From: a bacterium | Lineage (GTDB): Bacteria > Elusimicrobiota > Elusimicrobia > Elusimicrobiales > UBA9959 | Length of the DNA: 59,496 bases | Direction: 5' to 3' | NCBI GenBank assembly: GCA_021789695.1 | Contig: JAJYJH010000013.1 | Location: forward strand, 1 to 59,496 | Shown: positions 52,966-59,496 of the stretch, piece after piece | Position numbering within the stretch: the stretch's first letter is position 1 | Layout of the letters: each line of letters starts with the position of its first letter | The notes under the pieces: generated by a model | Told to the model about the DNA's origin: nothing | Database searches by the model: none | Seen by the model: only the letters and a program-made list of their open reading frames with translations | Made by a program: the position numbers and the translations under genes

Positions 52966-52994
52966 TTAACTGTCCGGCAAAAAAATGCTATAAC
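52966..52994 (+). promoter_or_regulatory. Promoter of the bacterioferritin gene
   Basis: -35 TTAACT (52966-52971), 17 bases, -10 TATAAC (52989-52994). The leader contains a small hairpin GGCGGG/CCCGCC (53003-53022) and GGAGG before the ATG at 53048. Confidence 0.5.
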
Positions 52995-53047
52995 ACCCGA
53001 AGGGCGGGGGAAAAGGCCCGCCTCATATCGCTAACGGAGGACCGAAC

Positions 53048-53518
53048 ATGAAAGGGAACCAGCAACTGACCAAGACCCTGAACTCGCTGCTGGCCGACGA
53101 ACTGACGGCCATCAACCAGTACATGGTGCACTCCGAGATGTGCGACAACTGGGGCTACGCCAGGCTGCACAAGCATTTTGAGAAGCGCGCCATAGACGAG
53201 ATGAAGCACGCGGAGAAACTCATCGGCCGCATACTTTTTCTGGAGGGCACACCCACGGTAAGCGAGCTGAGAAAAATCATAATAGGCGCCAACGTGACGA
53301 AACAGCTCGCCAGCGACCGCAAGGCCGAGGAGGACGCTATAAAGGCCTACAACGAGGCCATCGTCCTGGCCGGAGAGGTCAAGGACTACGCCACCCGCGA
53401 CCTCCTGCAGGGCATCCTGAACGAGGAGGACGCACACATGGACGGCATAGAGGAGCTGCAGGACCAGATGGGACAGATGACGCTGCCGGTTTTCCTCGCC
53501 ACCCAGGTAAAGGAGTAA
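53048..53518 (+). CDS. bfr: Bacterioferritin
   Basis: 156 residues, full length. It stores iron and oxidises Fe(II) in the 24-mer shell of the cytoplasm. All ferroxidase ligands sit at the positions numbered in E. coli Bfr: Glu18, Glu51, His54, Glu94, Glu127, His130, and the haem ligand Met52 is present. GGAGG is 7 bases before the ATG. Its stop lies 30 bases before the MscS gene, so the two may share a transcript. Confidence 0.96.
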   Translation: MKGNQQLTKTLNSLLADELTAINQYMVHSEMCDNWGYARLHKHFEKRAIDEMKHAEKLIGRILFLEGTPTVSELRKIIIGANVTKQLASDRKAEEDAIKAYNEAIVLAGEVKDYATRDLLQGILNEEDAHMDGIEELQDQMGQMTLPVFLATQVKE

Positions 53519-53548
53519 CCGCCCCAGACCTCACACGGGACCGCGCGT

Positions 53549-55195
53549 ATGAAAAAGATCGCACCGCTGCTATTGCTGCTCATCGCTATGTTATCCGCGG
53601 CCCCGGCCCGAGCCGCCGCGCAGGAGACCTCCGCCTCTACCGCCGCGGTCACGCTTGGCGGCAGGACCGTGCTGATAGTAAGCGGCAGGGAGCTCTCGCT
53701 GACGCCGCAGGAACGCGCCCAGCGCGCCAGCGAGCGCCTGCTGGCTCTCTCGCGCGACCCCATGGCGGGAGGACCCGACGCCATAAAGGTCAGCGAGGGG
53801 GAAGACTCCTCGGACGTAGTCGCCGGGGGCACGGTGCTGATATCGGTTACCGACCGGGACGCACGGCGGGCCGGCCTGGACAGGCGCGAGCTGGCCGCCA
53901 GGGACGCGGACCTGATGCGGGAGGCCATGTCCTCCTACCGGCGCGACCACGGCGCGAGGAGCCTGCTTCTGGACGCGCTGCTGGCCCTGTTCTCCACGGC
54001 TGTCTTCATACTTCTTCTCAAGCTTCTGGCATCCGCCCACGCGGCCTCGGCAGGGCGCATGGAGGCCTGGGTCAAGGGCAACATCCGGCCGCTGCGCGTT
54101 CAGCAGGTGGAGCTGCTTAACGCCAGGCACGTCCTGCGCGCGCTGGGAGCCTTCTTCTCCACGGTAAGGCTCCTGCTGACGCTGCTGCTTGTCTATTTCT
54201 ACGTCCCCACGCTTTTGAGTTTTTTTCCGTGGACTCGCGGGCTCTCCCCGGTGCTCTTCGGCTACGTCCTGCACCCGGTCTACGCGCTGATAAAGGCCTT
54301 TTTCGGCTACCTGCCCAACCTGATCTTCGTGGCGGTAATCGTAACGCTGGTCCACTATCTCCTGAAACTGCTGCACGTCGTGGCCGAGGACGTACACCAG
54401 GGCCGCCTGACGCTCGGAGGGTTCTACCCGGACTGGGCCAAGCCCACGTTCCAGATTGCGAGGCTAGCGGTCTGGGCACTCACGCTGGTGATTGTCTTCC
54501 CGTACCTGCCGGGCTCCGGTTCTCCCGCCTTCAAGGGAGTCTCTGTCTTCCTCGGTGTGCTTCTGTCGCTGGGCTCCAGTTCGGCCGTCTCAAACGCGGT
54601 GGCCGGCGTGATGCTCACCTATATGCGCCCGTTCTCGGTGGGGGACAGGGTGAGGATAGGAGACAACATCGCCGGCGACGTGCTGGAGAGGACGCTGCTG
54701 GTAACCCGCATCAGGACGATAAAGCACGTCGTAGTCACAATGCCCAACTCGCTGGTGCTGGCCAACCACATAATGAACCTCAGCGCCCACGCTAAGGAAG
54801 AGGGGCTGATACTCAACACCTCCGTGACGATAGGCTACGACGTGCCGTGGCCTAAGGTCCACCAGCTGCTGATCTCCGCGGCCGAATCCACAGAGCGCGT
54901 GCTGAAGGAACCAAAGCCCTTCGTGCTGCAGAGGGCGTTGAACGACTACAACGTGCAGTACGAGCTCAACGCCTACGTCGGAGACCCGCACGGCTCGTCC
55001 AGGGTCTACTCCAACCTGCACGCGGCCATCCAGGACAAGTTCAACGCCGCCGGCGTGGAGATCATGTCGCCGGCCTACGCCGCGCTGCGCGACGGCAACG
55101 CGCCCGCCAGGCCCGGCGCAGACCCTGGCGGCAGGGCCTTCCGCGTGCAAGCCCCCCCGGGGCCGGCTGCAGGAAGGTCCAGCAGTCTCCCCTAA
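53549..55195 (+). CDS. MscS-family mechanosensitive channel with signal peptide and N-terminal domain
   Basis: 548 residues. Signal peptide (about 1-27), a periplasmic helical domain (about 30-135), then about five membrane helices (about 145-165, 205-225, 250-280, 310-335, 340-365). The pore-forming MscS signature follows: SSSAVSNAVAGVMLTYMRPF and FSVGDRVRIGDNIAGDVLER, VTMPNSLVLANHIMNLS and the cytoplasmic vestibule (about 440-520). The C-terminus is Pro/Gly-rich and probably disordered. It releases solutes under osmotic stress. Larger than plain MscS because of the N-terminal part. Confidence 0.93.
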   Translation: MKKIAPLLLLLIAMLSAAPARAAAQETSASTAAVTLGGRTVLIVSGRELSLTPQERAQRASERLLALSRDPMAGGPDAIKVSEGEDSSDVVAGGTVLISVTDRDARRAGLDRRELAARDADLMREAMSSYRRDHGARSLLLDALLALFSTAVFILLLKLLASAHAASAGRMEAWVKGNIRPLRVQQVELLNARHVLRALGAFFSTVRLLLTLLLVYFYVPTLLSFFPWTRGLSPVLFGYVLHPVYALIKAFFGYLPNLIFVAVIVTLVHYLLKLLHVVAEDVHQGRLTLGGFYPDWAKPTFQIARLAVWALTLVIVFPYLPGSGSPAFKGVSVFLGVLLSLGSSSAVSNAVAGVMLTYMRPFSVGDRVRIGDNIAGDVLERTLLVTRIRTIKHVVVTMPNSLVLANHIMNLSAHAKEEGLILNTSVTIGYDVPWPKVHQLLISAAESTERVLKEPKPFVLQRALNDYNVQYELNAYVGDPHGSSRVYSNLHAAIQDKFNAAGVEIMSPAYAALRDGNAPARPGADPGGRAFRVQAPPGPAAGRSSSLP

Positions 55196-55438
55196 CGCTC
55201 ACATCCGGCAGCGTCCAGCCAGAGGATGGTCCTCCCGGGCCGCAACAGAGGCCCGTACATCCCCGCATTTATTTTTTTATTTTTAAATTATGGCCACCAG
55301 GGGAAAGAATTTAAACGGGGGCACCTTGGTTTATTAAAAACCCGCCCAGGCTCGCTGTTCGCTCGCCCTGGCGGGCTTTTCTGTTAAATTTATGTCGCCC
55401 CCGTGGGGCAGGGGAGAACAGCAAAACCACACCGATTC
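55196..55438. other. Gene-free spacer before the accessory module
   Basis: No gene seen. A/T-rich run at about 55269-55295, the terminator at 55341-55380, a small GCCCC/GGGGC hairpin near 55397-55410, and then plain sequence up to the 30-bp palindrome. Base composition falls visibly compared with the MscS gene. Confidence 0.6.
55341..55380 (+). terminator. Terminator downstream of the MscS gene
   Basis: CCCGCC-C-AGG (55341-55350) pairs with CCTGGCGGG (55367-55375), one bulged C, then CTTTT. The loop is Cys-free repeat-like CTCGCTGTTCGCTCGC. Confidence 0.75.
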
Positions 55439-55468
55439 ACAAATTACTCAATCGATTGAGTAATTTGT
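55439..55468. repeat. 30-bp perfect palindrome, probable operator
   Basis: A perfect palindrome of 30 bases (55439-55468) centred on ATCGAT with core TACTCAATCGATTGAGTA. Its last base is the first T of the -35 of the downstream promoter. Perfect symmetry over 30 bases next to the -35 is what a dimeric or tetrameric repressor site would look like. No regulator gene is encoded next to it. Confidence 0.85.
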
Positions 55469-55496
55469 TGACAACTGCATTTCTCATTGGTAGAAT
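55468..55496 (+). promoter_or_regulatory. Near-consensus promoter of the DUF4143 ATPase gene, leaderless arrangement
   Basis: -35 TTGACA (55468-55473, perfect), 17 bases, -10 TAGAAT (55491-55496). The ATG at 55506 is 9 bases past the -10 with no ribosome-binding site in CATTGGTAT. Confidence 0.8.
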
Positions 55497-55505
55497 CATT
55501 GGTAT

Positions 55506-56726
55506 ATGAGCAAAGAATTCGTCCGAAAATCATATTACCCGGGGGTCTTAAGCGCCCTTAAAGACGGCATCATACCGATCCAAGTAATCTCAGGCCCGCG
55601 GCAGGTCGGAAAAACCATTTTTTCCCGACAACTAAAGGAGGCCTGGCATGGTCCGTCACTATATGCGGCCGCCGACAAACCGGCGATCCCCTCCACAGCA
55701 TGGATAGACGAGCATTGGAATGCGGCCAGGACCATGGCGGCGGGCAATAAACCAGCATTGTTAATACTGGACGAGGTGCAAAAGATCACCGGCTGGAGCG
55801 AGACAGTAAAAAAGCTGGTGGATGAGGACAAGTGGAACAACAAAAAGGTCAGGGTACTAATCCTTGGCTCGTCCGCGTTGCTTGTGCAGCGCGGCCTGAC
55901 CGAAAGCCTCGCCGGCCGTTTTGAGCTGCACAGATTCCCGCACTGGTCATTTGCCGAATGCCGCGAGTGCTTCGACTCCTCGTTGGCGGACTATCTCATA
56001 TACGGCGGCTATCCAGGGGCAGTTCCCATGAGGGAGAACTACGCCCGGTGGGGCAAATATGTGCGCGATTCTATTATCGAAACGGTCATAGGCAAGGATG
56101 TCCTGCTTATGTCCCCGGTGCAGAAACCTGCGCTGCTGCGCCAGGTATTGGGCGTCGCCTGTGCGCATCCGGCCCAGATTATGAGCTACCAGAAAATGAT
56201 GGGCCAGCTTTCAGACGCCGGGAATACCACCACAATAGCGCATTACCTCCATCTTCTTTCAGCAGCCTTCATTCTCAGCCCCCTTCAGCGCTGGAGTGGG
56301 AATAAATTGAGGCTGCGCGGTTCGATCCCCAAAATAGTCCTGCGAGATAACAGCCTGCCCAACGCCATGACGCTGCCCTCCGGCGGCCCGGAACTGCGCA
56401 ACCCGGCGTGGAAAGGCAGGCTTGTGGAGAACGCCGTAGGCGCGGCGCTCATCACGTTGGCCGAACAGAACGGCGCGGAGCTGTTCTACTGGCGAGAGCG
56501 GGACCTGGAAGTGGACTACGTTTTCAAGTACGGCATGAAGCTGCTGGCGATAGAAGTGAAATCCGGACAAGCGCGCGGCCGCCCGGACGGCCTATCCGCC
56601 TTCCTTGCACACAACAAGGAGGCCACCGGGCTTATTATCGGAGAGGTTCAGAAAAATAACGGGCTTCTCTCTATAAGCCTGGAAGAGTTTTTCAGGGACC
56701 CGGCACAAATACTCGGGAAGATGTAA
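55506..56726 (+). CDS. AAA ATPase with DUF4143 nuclease-like C-terminal domain
   Basis: 406 residues. AAA_14-type ATPase: Walker A GPRQVGKT (30-37), Walker B LLILDEVQK (85-93), sensor RVLILGSSALL (116-126), arginine-containing LAGRFELH. The DUF4143 part (about 190-406) starts near YGGYPGAV and ends in a PD-(D/E)xK-like site: ERDLEVDYVFKYGMKLLAIE and then VKSG. Such proteins are widespread, often in variable or toxin/defence regions, with unknown target. Leaderless promoter under a palindrome. It ends 13 bases before the primase-helicase gene, so the two probably share one transcript. Confidence 0.88.
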   Translation: MSKEFVRKSYYPGVLSALKDGIIPIQVISGPRQVGKTIFSRQLKEAWHGPSLYAAADKPAIPSTAWIDEHWNAARTMAAGNKPALLILDEVQKITGWSETVKKLVDEDKWNNKKVRVLILGSSALLVQRGLTESLAGRFELHRFPHWSFAECRECFDSSLADYLIYGGYPGAVPMRENYARWGKYVRDSIIETVIGKDVLLMSPVQKPALLRQVLGVACAHPAQIMSYQKMMGQLSDAGNTTTIAHYLHLLSAAFILSPLQRWSGNKLRLRGSIPKIVLRDNSLPNAMTLPSGGPELRNPAWKGRLVENAVGAALITLAEQNGAELFYWRERDLEVDYVFKYGMKLLAIEVKSGQARGRPDGLSAFLAHNKEATGLIIGEVQKNNGLLSISLEEFFRDPAQILGKM

Positions 56727-56739
56727 CTCCGACACAGCT

Positions 56740-59136
56740 ATGCAAGAGCAGGACAGGGAAACTCTTAAAGCTGAAATAGCGCGAATAGATTCGCAGCTCT
56801 CGACTTTGTCAGAACTTAAACGACAATATCTGGTGAAGCTGGCGGCATCCACTGAGTACACACAGGCTGGCCCCGGAACACAACAATTCACTCCCGAAGA
56901 GAAAATAGCGCTTTTCCATGGTTTGTTTCGCGGCCGAGAAGATATTTATGCCCGCCGCTGGGAGAACCGCGCGGGCAAAAGCGGGTACAGCCCGGCCTGT
57001 AAACACGAATGGGACAGCCTCCTTTGCCGCAAACCTGCCATGAAGTGTTCGGAATGCGGCAACAGGGAGCTGCTGCGCCTCGACGAGAGCGTCGTAGGCC
57101 GCCACCTGGATGGCCAGCTTACGGCCGGGATTTACCCGCTGCTTGGGAACGACGCCTGTTATTTTCTGGCAATGGACTTCGACGGCGACAGTTGGACAAA
57201 GGACATCGCGGCTATCCGTGAGACCTGCACCCTGGAAAAGATCCCGGCCGCAGTAGAGCGCTCGCGCTCCGGCAACGGCGGACATGTCTGGATATTTTTC
57301 AGCGAAGAAGTACCCGCCTCGCTCGCTAGACGGCTCGGAACCGGCCTTATCTCCAAGACCATGACGAAATACTGCCAGTTGGAAGTAAAAAGCTACGACC
57401 GGCTTTTTCCGAATCAGGACACCATGCCGCAGGGCGGCTTCGGGAATCTTATCGCCCTGCCGCTGCAAAAAGCAGCCAGACAGGCCGGCAACAGCGTCTT
57501 CATCAATGAGTCCGGCACGCCCTATGCCGACCAGTGGTCGTACCTGGCCTCTACAAAGAAACTGTCCCGCGGCGAAACAGAAACTATCGTAGGAGAGCTT
57601 GAAAGTACCGGGGGAAAGATCCCCGCCCGGTGGACACCGCTCGAAGAGGAAGACGAGCCCTGGTCCCGTCCGCCGTCCGGCAAAAAGAGGTTCAATGTAA
57701 ACTCGGAAGACTTGCCCGCCTCAGTGGAGGCGGTGCTTTCAAATAGGGTTTACATAAAAACAGAGAACCTCCCGTCGGCGCTGATAAACCAACTGAAGCA
57801 CTTGGCGGCGTTCCACAACCCGGATTTTTACAAGAAGCAGAAGCAACGCTTCTCCACGCACGCCACCCCGCGCATAATCTGCTGCGCCGAACTGGACGCC
57901 GGCTGGCTTTCTCTGCCACGCGGCTGCCTGGAAGATTTAAAAACCACCCTAGCAGATTACGGAATAAAACTCACCGTTGAGGATAAGCGGTTCCCCGGCA
58001 CGGAACTGAATATCAGCTTTCTCGGCACTCTGAACCAAGTTCAGCAGGCGGCCCTTAAAGACATCCTGGCCGCGGACTTAGGGATACTCTCCGCGCCGCC
58101 CGGCTCCGGCAAGACGGTCATGGCCATAGCGGTATTGGCCGCCAGAAAGCGCAGCACCCTCATTCTTGTACATCGTAAGCCGCTGATGCAGCAATGGCGT
58201 TTGCAGCTTTCATCCCTTCTCGGAATCGACAAGAAAGAGATCGGCCTGATCGGCGGGGGAAAAGACAAGGCGACCGGGCGCATAGATATCGCCATGGTCT
58301 CTAGCCTGGAACGCGAAGAAGGCGCCGACGACCGCGTAGCGGAATATGGCCTCGTGATAATGGACGAATGCCATCACGCCGCGGCGTTCTCTTTTGAAAA
58401 AGTGCTGAACCAGGCCAAGGCGAAATACATCCTTGGGCTGACCGCCACGCCCTACAGGCGCGACGGCCACCAACCCATCGTCCACATGCAATGCGGTCCC
58501 ATTGTCCACCGAGTAAAGGACAAGGACTCGCTTGCCTGCGCGCCTAACTCCAAGGTGATAGCCCGGCGCACGGACTTTACCGCGGAGTGGAACGATAACT
58601 CCAAGATCTACGAGCTTTGGCCCAAAGTGACCACCGACGAACACCGCAACGCGCTGATACTGAAGGATATCTGCAACGTCTTGGATGCCGGCCGCTTCCC
58701 TCTGATACTGACAGAGCGGCGGGAACACCTGGCTATTTTCGAGAGTCTTCTGAAAGACAAGTTAGACCACCTAGTCGTTCTATACGGGGGAATGCGCCAG
58801 AAAAAACGCCGCGAAGTGTTTGAAGAGCTGAAGAGTTTCCCCGATAATTGCCGCAAGGCGATACTGGCCACAGGTTCCTATATCGGCGAGGGGTTTGACG
58901 AACCGCGCCTGGACACACTGCTGCTGACCATGCCTGCCTCATTCAAGGGCAGAATAGTCCAATACGCAGGCCGCCTGCACAGGCGGCACGTCGACAAGAC
59001 AAATGTGGTGATATACGATTACGTGGATGCCGGCGTGCCCGTTCTGGCGAACATGCACCGGAAGCGACTGAAGACGTATAAAATGCTTGGTTATACTGTC
59101 GTAACCGAGGGCGAACAATTCTTACCAGGAATATAA
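56740..59136 (+). CDS. TOTE-type archaeo-eukaryotic primase fused to a superfamily 2 helicase
   Basis: 798 residues. A short coiled coil (about 1-35), then a primase (AEP) domain: a four-Cys zinc-binding site (Cys87, 96, 103, 106), the metal-binding DFD (146-148) in YFLAMDFDGD, SGNGGHVW with His182, and YDRLFPNQDTMPQGGFGNLI (about 219-238). These match the primase annotated in TOTE conflict systems. A linker (about 300-420) leads to the helicase: SAPPGSGKT (451-459), DECHH (542-546), LTATPYR (567-573) and QYAGRLHRRH (741-750). Likely a defence or conflict enzyme that acts on nucleic acid; target and effector are not visible. No partner effector gene follows. Confidence 0.9.
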   Translation: MQEQDRETLKAEIARIDSQLSTLSELKRQYLVKLAASTEYTQAGPGTQQFTPEEKIALFHGLFRGREDIYARRWENRAGKSGYSPACKHEWDSLLCRKPAMKCSECGNRELLRLDESVVGRHLDGQLTAGIYPLLGNDACYFLAMDFDGDSWTKDIAAIRETCTLEKIPAAVERSRSGNGGHVWIFFSEEVPASLARRLGTGLISKTMTKYCQLEVKSYDRLFPNQDTMPQGGFGNLIALPLQKAARQAGNSVFINESGTPYADQWSYLASTKKLSRGETETIVGELESTGGKIPARWTPLEEEDEPWSRPPSGKKRFNVNSEDLPASVEAVLSNRVYIKTENLPSALINQLKHLAAFHNPDFYKKQKQRFSTHATPRIICCAELDAGWLSLPRGCLEDLKTTLADYGIKLTVEDKRFPGTELNISFLGTLNQVQQAALKDILAADLGILSAPPGSGKTVMAIAVLAARKRSTLILVHRKPLMQQWRLQLSSLLGIDKKEIGLIGGGKDKATGRIDIAMVSSLEREEGADDRVAEYGLVIMDECHHAAAFSFEKVLNQAKAKYILGLTATPYRRDGHQPIVHMQCGPIVHRVKDKDSLACAPNSKVIARRTDFTAEWNDNSKIYELWPKVTTDEHRNALILKDICNVLDAGRFPLILTERREHLAIFESLLKDKLDHLVVLYGGMRQKKRREVFEELKSFPDNCRKAILATGSYIGEGFDEPRLDTLLLTMPASFKGRIVQYAGRLHRRHVDKTNVVIYDYVDAGVPVLANMHRKRLKTYKMLGYTVVTEGEQFLPGI

Positions 59137-59152
59137 GTAAATGAGGAGCATC

Positions 59153-59176
59153 CGGCAATTGCCGAGGAATCCTCGG
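59153..59176. repeat. Palindrome and hairpin just past the primase-helicase stop
   Basis: CGGCAATTGCCG (59153-59164) is a perfect 12-base palindrome. It overlaps a hairpin CCGAGG-AAT-CCTCGG (59162-59176). No T tract follows, so it is not a classical terminator. Confidence 0.6.
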
Positions 59177-59189
59177 TAGTTCAAAAATA

Positions 59190-59253
59190 GAAACCCGTAT
59201 CCTAGCCCTCGCGGGCACGCGCACCATAAGGTGACAGTTCGGATACAGGTTTC
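59190..59253. repeat. Cloverleaf-like three-way inverted repeat
   Basis: Outer arms GAAACCCGTATCC (59190-59202) and GGATACAGGTTTC (59241-59253) pair at 12 of 13 positions. Inside lie two smaller hairpins: GCCC-TCGC-GGGC (59205-59216) and CACC-ATAA-GGTG (59222-59233). The whole is a compact three-way junction. It is not a tRNA (no TTCGA arm) and lacks integron attC core sites. Confidence 0.6.
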
Positions 59254-59370
59254 ATGTATAGTATAGTAGATGACTCCTTGATTTTCCATAGACAATTCTT
59301 ATGAGCAATCCCTCCAACAAAAAACCATCGGTCCCGCCCTGGGCAGCACGGAGAGTGTGCATTATCACGT

Positions 59371-59413
59371 TCGGATGAACTTTTGCTCCGCCTACATCGT
59401 ACAGTTCATCCGA
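59371..59413. repeat. 10-base inverted repeat
   Basis: TCGGATGAAC (59371-59380) and GTTCATCCGA (59404-59413), perfect, with a 23-base loop. Confidence 0.6.
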
Positions 59414-59441
59414 TCCTGAAAACACTGTATTGCTGATCTTA

Positions 59442-59463
59442 CCCGCGAGAAGCCGCTCGCGGG
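59442..59463. repeat. GC-rich hairpin near the window end
   Basis: CCCGCGAG (59442-59449), AAGCCG loop, CTCGCGGG (59456-59463). No T tract. Confidence 0.55.
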
Positions 59464-59496
59464 CTCGGCACTGCGCGCCTTCGCTCCGCTCGCTCG

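Larger units (their letters stand above)
59137..59496. other. Gene-free inverted-repeat-rich end of the window
   Basis: No credible gene. The longest start-to-stop frame seen (ATG 59301, 25 codons, MSNPSNKKPSVPPWAARR) is not supported. The segment holds a 12-base palindrome, a hairpin, a cloverleaf-like structure, a further 10-base inverted repeat and a GC-rich hairpin, each listed separately. The final bases are CGCTCCGCTCGCTCG-type low-complexity sequence. Confidence 0.6.

Noticed and set aside
55269-55300. A/T-rich run as a replication origin
   Set aside because: No DnaA-box cluster (TTATCCACA) or AT-rich 13-mers with such boxes, and no origin genes are nearby.
59190-59253. tRNA gene or integron attC site
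   Set aside because: The three-way structure lacks a TTCGA-type arm, anticodon loop and CCA, and has no attC core sites.
1-59496. CRISPR array or insertion sequence
   Set aside because: No regularly spaced repeats, no transposase or integrase motif and no terminal inverted repeats with target duplications were found.

Overview
The window is high-GC bacterial DNA from a Gram-negative (diderm) organism. It has a PorV/PorQ-type outer-membrane protein, a secreted giant Kelch/fibronectin protein ending in a type IX-like sorting domain, a complete Bat (aerotolerance-type) operon, a MutL/GlmL ATPase and many signal peptides. This combination fits Elusimicrobiota best. That is inferred from gene content; no marker-gene phylogeny was possible here. 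Genes are dense, often overlapping by 1-4 bases (ATGA/GTGA), and no insertion sequence or CRISPR array is visible.

Layout. 1-2.05 kb (minus): a membrane-protein operon led by a DUF6754-type protein. 2.1-8.5 kb (minus): a five-gene peptide ABC importer resembling YejABE, with two separate ATPases. 8.5-11.8 kb (minus): a three-gene cluster of a small protein, a MutL/GlmL ATPase and a barrel-sandwich/KOW-like protein of unknown role. 11.8-13.1 kb (minus): DUF192 protein, secreted protein, stand-alone Lrp-type ligand domain. 13.2-16.4 kb (plus): dtd, lipoprotein, RNase R, closed by a perfect bidirectional terminator shared with valS (minus). 19.3-28.3 kb (plus): M20 peptidase, methyltransferase, HD-GYP response regulator, MFS carrier, acyl-CoA ligase, CCA/poly(A) nucleotidyltransferase, a secreted protein and folE, followed by tRNA-Gly(CCC). 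28.6-36 kb (plus): anchored glycogen-binding-like protein, 1940-residue surface protein and PorV. 36.1-38 kb: speD-speE and a DksA-type protein. 38-40.5 kb: RDD protein (minus), class II amidotransferase and HEAT protein. 40.6-48.7 kb: MoxR-DUF58-Bat operon of seven genes. 48.7-55.2 kb: rpiB, a small protein with a strongly structured leader, a short pyruvate kinase, S41 peptidase, bacterioferritin and an MscS channel.

The right end (55.2-59.5 kb) differs. Its GC looks lower, intergenic DNA is longer and full of inverted repeats, and it carries two accessory genes. One is an AAA ATPase with a DUF4143 nuclease-like tail, under a near-consensus promoter abutting a 30-bp perfect palindrome. The other is a primase-helicase of the type annotated in TOTE conflict systems. 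This is the best candidate for a mobile or defence-related module, and it is followed by a cloverleaf-like inverted-repeat structure.

A pattern across the window is that at least six genes have a -10 box ending only 6-9 bases before the start codon and no clear Shine-Dalgarno sequence. This suggests frequent leaderless transcription. The other main candidates for something undescribed are the four-hairpin leader at 49.3 kb, the MutL cluster without a mutase, and the post-primase structured DNA.
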